Below are positions 61,984 through 64,000 of a stretch of DNA of 64,000 nt, piece by piece (within the stretch, counting starts at the first letter, position 1; every line of letters begins with the position of its first letter). Both the position numbers and the translations under genes were made by a program. Origin of the DNA: Myxococcus stipitatus (GTDB taxonomy: Bacteria; Myxococcota; Myxococcia; Myxococcales; Myxococcaceae); assembly GCF_038561935.1 (NCBI RefSeq), contig NZ_CP102770.1, forward strand, positions 9,548,001 to 9,612,000. Direction: 5' to 3'. Under the pieces are notes generated by a model. The model did not search any database and was not told where the DNA came from. It saw only the letters and a list, made by a program, of their open reading frames with translations.

Positions 61984-62832
61984 TCAGCGCCGCAGGTGGT
62001 GCTCGAAGAACATCGAGGTCTCCGCCCAGGCCATGGCCGCCGAGCGCTCGTCGTAGCCCGGGTCCGTCGGGTTCGCGAAGCCGTGCGCCCCCTCCAACTC
62101 CACGATGCGGTGGCGCACGCCCGCGCCATCCAGCGCGTCGCGGAGCACCCAGGCGTCCTCGCGGCGAATCACCTCGTCGCGCGCCGCGATGATGCCCAGC
62201 ACGGACGCACGGATGGTGGCCAGCGCCTCCACGTCCGTCACCACGGGGTTGGCGTAGTAGAGCACCGCCGCGTCCAGCTCCGGAATCTCCATGGCGGCCT
62301 TGAGCGACCAGCCCCCACCCACGCTCCACCCCAGCACCCCGGTGCGGATGGCGCGCACGCGTACATCCTCCTGGAGGAACGCATGCGCCGCCTTCAGCGC
62401 CTGCGCCGTCCGCGCCGGGTCCAGCCGCCGCGACAGCGCGAGCGCCTGCACCGCCGTGGTGGGCACCTTGCCGTCGTACAGGTCCACCGCCAGCGCCGCG
62501 TACCCGTTGGCCGCCAGCCGGTCCACCCAGTGGCGGATGTGCGCGTCGAGCCCCCACTGCTCATGGATGACGAGCACCGCGGGCAGGGGCGCCTTCGCGT
62601 TCTCCGGAAGGCTCAGGTACGCCTTCATCCCGCCCACCTCCACCTCCTGTCCCTGGGGCACGGCCGGCGCCTGGGCGGGCGAGGTGTGCAGCGCCTTGAA
62701 CTCCTCCTCGGTGATGGCGCCCGTGGGCGACGGGCCCCGCAGCACCTCGCGAGGGACGCCTCCGCGCATGCAGCCGCCCAGCAGCAGCAGCGAGCCCAGG
62801 AGCAACACACGGCGGTGCATGGCGGTCTTCAT
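61984..62832 (-). CDS. dienelactone hydrolase-like lipoprotein
   Basis: 282 residues. MHRRVLLLGSLLLLGGC gives the lipobox. An alpha/beta hydrolase of the dienelactone hydrolase family follows: LPAVLVIHEQWGLDAHIRHW (the usual 'vvhe..Gl' entry), nucleophile in LGWSVGGGWSL (Ser where the classical enzyme has Cys), the acid in GIIAARDEVIR and the His in GAHGFANPTDP. It probably hydrolyses an ester outside the cytoplasm; the substrate is unknown. The ATG at 62832 gives a clean signal peptide. Confidence 0.9.
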   Translation of the reverse strand: MKTAMHRRVLLLGSLLLLGGCMRGGVPREVLRGPSPTGAITEEEFKALHTSPAQAPAVPQGQEVEVGGMKAYLSLPENAKAPLPAVLVIHEQWGLDAHIRHWVDRLAANGYAALAVDLYDGKVPTTAVQALALSRRLDPARTAQALKAAHAFLQEDVRVRAIRTGVLGWSVGGGWSLKAAMEIPELDAAVLYYANPVVTDVEALATIRASVLGIIAARDEVIRREDAWVLRDALDGAGVRHRIVELEGAHGFANPTDPGYDERSAAMAWAETSMFFEHHLRR

Positions 62833-62855
62833 GGCGGGTCCCAGCGCGAAAACAA

Positions 62856-62888
62856 GAGGGCCGGCAGGGGATTCCCCGGCCAGCCCTC
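62856..62888 (-). terminator. hairpin after the FKBP gene
   Basis: GAGGGCCGG (62856-62864) and CCGGCC with an outer CCCTC (62876-62888) form a stem with a bulge on one side, 30 bases past the FKBP stop. Confidence 0.4.
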
Positions 62889-62918
62889 GTAGCACCCATG
62901 CTCGTTGGAGCCGGGAGA

Positions 62919-63668
62919 CTACTTCTTCTGCTCGGCGGAAGGCGGCATCGCCGGCGCCGGCGGGGCCTCCGGCGGCTTGACGATCTCCAGCAGCTCCACC
63001 TCGAACACCAGGGCCGCGCCGCCCGGGATGTTCGGCGGCGCGCCGCGGTCGCCGTAGGCGATGTCGGACGGGCACACCAGCTTGGCCTTGCCGCCGACCT
63101 TCATCTTCTGCACGCCCTCCGTCCAGCACTTGATGACGCCCTGGAGCGGGAACTGCGTGGGCTCGCCCCGCTTGTAGGAGCTGTCGAACTCCGTGCCGTC
63201 GGCCAGCGTGCCCTTGTAGTGGACCTTCACGATGTCCGTGGCCTTCGGGGACTCACCCGTGCCCGGGGTCAGCTCCTTGTAGACCAGGCCGGACTCGGTC
63301 TTCTCCGCGCCGGACTCCTTGGCCTGGGTCTCCAGGAACGCCTTCGCCTTCTCCTTCTCCTTCTCCGCGCGGCGGGTGCTGCGCGCCCGGGCGAGCTCGG
63401 ACAGCTTCGGCCCGTACGCCTCCATCTCCACCACGGGCTTCTCGCCCTTCACCTGCGCGTTGAGACCCGCCTGGACGTACGCCATCTCCTCCTGGGACAG
63501 GTCGAAGATGCTGATGTTCCGGCCCAGCGTCACGCCGAGCGCGTACAGCGTCTTCTGCTCATCGGTCTGGGGGTTGGCCGCCGCCGCGGCGCTGGCCCCG
63601 TCCTTCGCCCCCTGAGGCTGGCACGCCGCCAGGCTCAGCATCATCGCAACCAGACACATCTTCCGCAT
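62919..63668 (-). CDS. FKBP-type peptidyl-prolyl isomerase lipoprotein
   Basis: 249 residues. MRKMCLVAMMLSLAAC is a lipoprotein signal (Cys16). An FkpA/Mip-like N-terminal helical dimerisation domain occupies about 40-130 (TLYALGVTLGRNISIFDLSQ, then a charged helix), and the FKBP domain 135-235: DIVKVHYKGTLADGTEFDSS, GVIKCWTEGVQKMKVGGKAK, LVCPSDIAYGDRGAPPNIPG and ALVFEVELLEIV, with the usual active-site aromatic residues. It assists folding of envelope proteins, which fits a window full of them. The ATG at 63668 suits the signal. Confidence 0.94.
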   Translation of the reverse strand: MRKMCLVAMMLSLAACQPQGAKDGASAAAAANPQTDEQKTLYALGVTLGRNISIFDLSQEEMAYVQAGLNAQVKGEKPVVEMEAYGPKLSELARARSTRRAEKEKEKAKAFLETQAKESGAEKTESGLVYKELTPGTGESPKATDIVKVHYKGTLADGTEFDSSYKRGEPTQFPLQGVIKCWTEGVQKMKVGGKAKLVCPSDIAYGDRGAPPNIPGGAALVFEVELLEIVKPPEAPPAPAMPPSAEQKK

Positions 63669-64000
63669 GTGTTTGCCCTTCCTTGGCTTGCTTGCAGCGG
63701 CCGCAATCCCGCTGCCCATCACAATTCCTGGAGGGGCGACTTCCTACTACAGAAAGCCCCGGACATCTGCCCGTCACCACACGGTGCGGCATCACCTGTT
63801 TCAGCCGGGCGGAACTTTTCTCCACCCAGCGTCCTCATGGCCCCGGACCCGGGGTGTCACGGCGGGAGGCCAGGTCCTCCAGGCGGCCCCGCCCCCCCGC
63901 GACACGGGCGGGCGCAACACCTCCCATGGGCCCACCGCCGTCACCGGTAGGGCTTGAAAGCGCGCGCGGAAACCCTGGCGAAATAGCCAGTCATTCAACG
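63669..64000. other. 332-bp stretch without a supported gene
   Basis: Upstream of the FKBP gene to the end of the window. One short leftward open frame (63801-63998) is present but its composition is GC-skew driven and it lacks a ribosome site. The promoter of the FKBP gene must be here; I could not single out -35/-10 boxes. Confidence 0.5.

Noticed and set aside
63801-63998. Short leftward open frame at the window end
   Set aside because: No ribosome site, no recognisable motif and low-complexity composition; not supportable as a gene.
1-64000. tRNA, rRNA, insertion sequences and CRISPR arrays
   Set aside because: I looked for T-loop consensus (GGTTCGAATCC-like), long terminal repeats with transposase genes and repeat-spacer arrays and saw none; short degenerate copies could have been missed by eye.

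Overview
The window looks like chromosome of a myxobacterium of the Myxococcaceae (Myxococcus or a close relative). The DNA is very GC-rich and gene-dense, with many secreted proteins and lipoproteins. Four gene types are close to diagnostic: a four-repeat myxobacterial hemagglutinin (32.0-32.8 kb), a SitA6-type lipoprotein toxin with its double-CXXCG immunity protein (33.1-34.5 kb), a serine protease with a MYXO-CTERM-like tail (44.0-45.1 kb), and several families typical of the order (DUF2203, DUF2917, DUF1592/DUF1552). I saw no rRNA, tRNA, insertion sequence or CRISPR array.

Layout. 0-4.5 kb: the 3' part of a DUF1444-like gene, a short endonuclease V, a beta-propeller lipoprotein and a SprT-like protein. 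4.6-7.4 kb: DUF2203, then a leftward operon of a coiled-coil protein and three lipoproteins, two of them paralogues, one with a JAB-like HNHP motif. 7.5-17 kb: mostly housekeeping (NmrA-like reductase, ornithine-cyclodeaminase-like enzyme, GAF/PAS histidine kinase, M20 dipeptidase, MsrA), two orphan GspC-type PDZ proteins and a YebC regulator. 17.5-30 kb: Mpo1-like protein, methyltransferase, thioesterase, cupin, membrane metallophosphoesterase, MacB-like permease, a secreted DUF6923 protein, and a MocR-type regulator divergent from a DUF2917 gene across a perfect 12-bp inverted repeat. 30-38 kb is the most accessory-looking part: a degenerate Lgt paralogue, two small exported proteins, mbhA, the sitA/sitI pair, then map and a streptothricin-acetyltransferase-like GNAT. 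38-46 kb: DksA-like zinc finger, HAD nucleotidase, DUF1361 protein, a GyrB-like protein without ATPase residues or TOPRIM, the MYXO-CTERM protease and an XRE regulator. 46-53 kb: HD hydrolase, GNAT, a three-gene operon resembling an SDP-type antimicrobial peptide locus, several envelope proteins and a CheR. 53-64 kb: M3 peptidase, Ycf45/R3H ATPase, the DUF1592 plus DUF1552 pair, two tandem CAP proteins, a dienelactone-hydrolase-like lipoprotein and an FKBP lipoprotein.

Theme. Much of the window concerns the cell envelope and contact with other cells: lipoproteins, a kin-directed toxin, a lectin, proteases, and resistance-like enzymes. The strongest candidates for new biology are the SDP-like operon (47.1-49.1 kb), the ATPase-dead GyrB paralogue (42.8-43.9 kb), the JAB-lipoprotein operon (5.0-6.8 kb) and the Lgt paralogue lacking its catalytic residues (30.1-31.1 kb). 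All functional calls come from reading sequence motifs; no database search was run.
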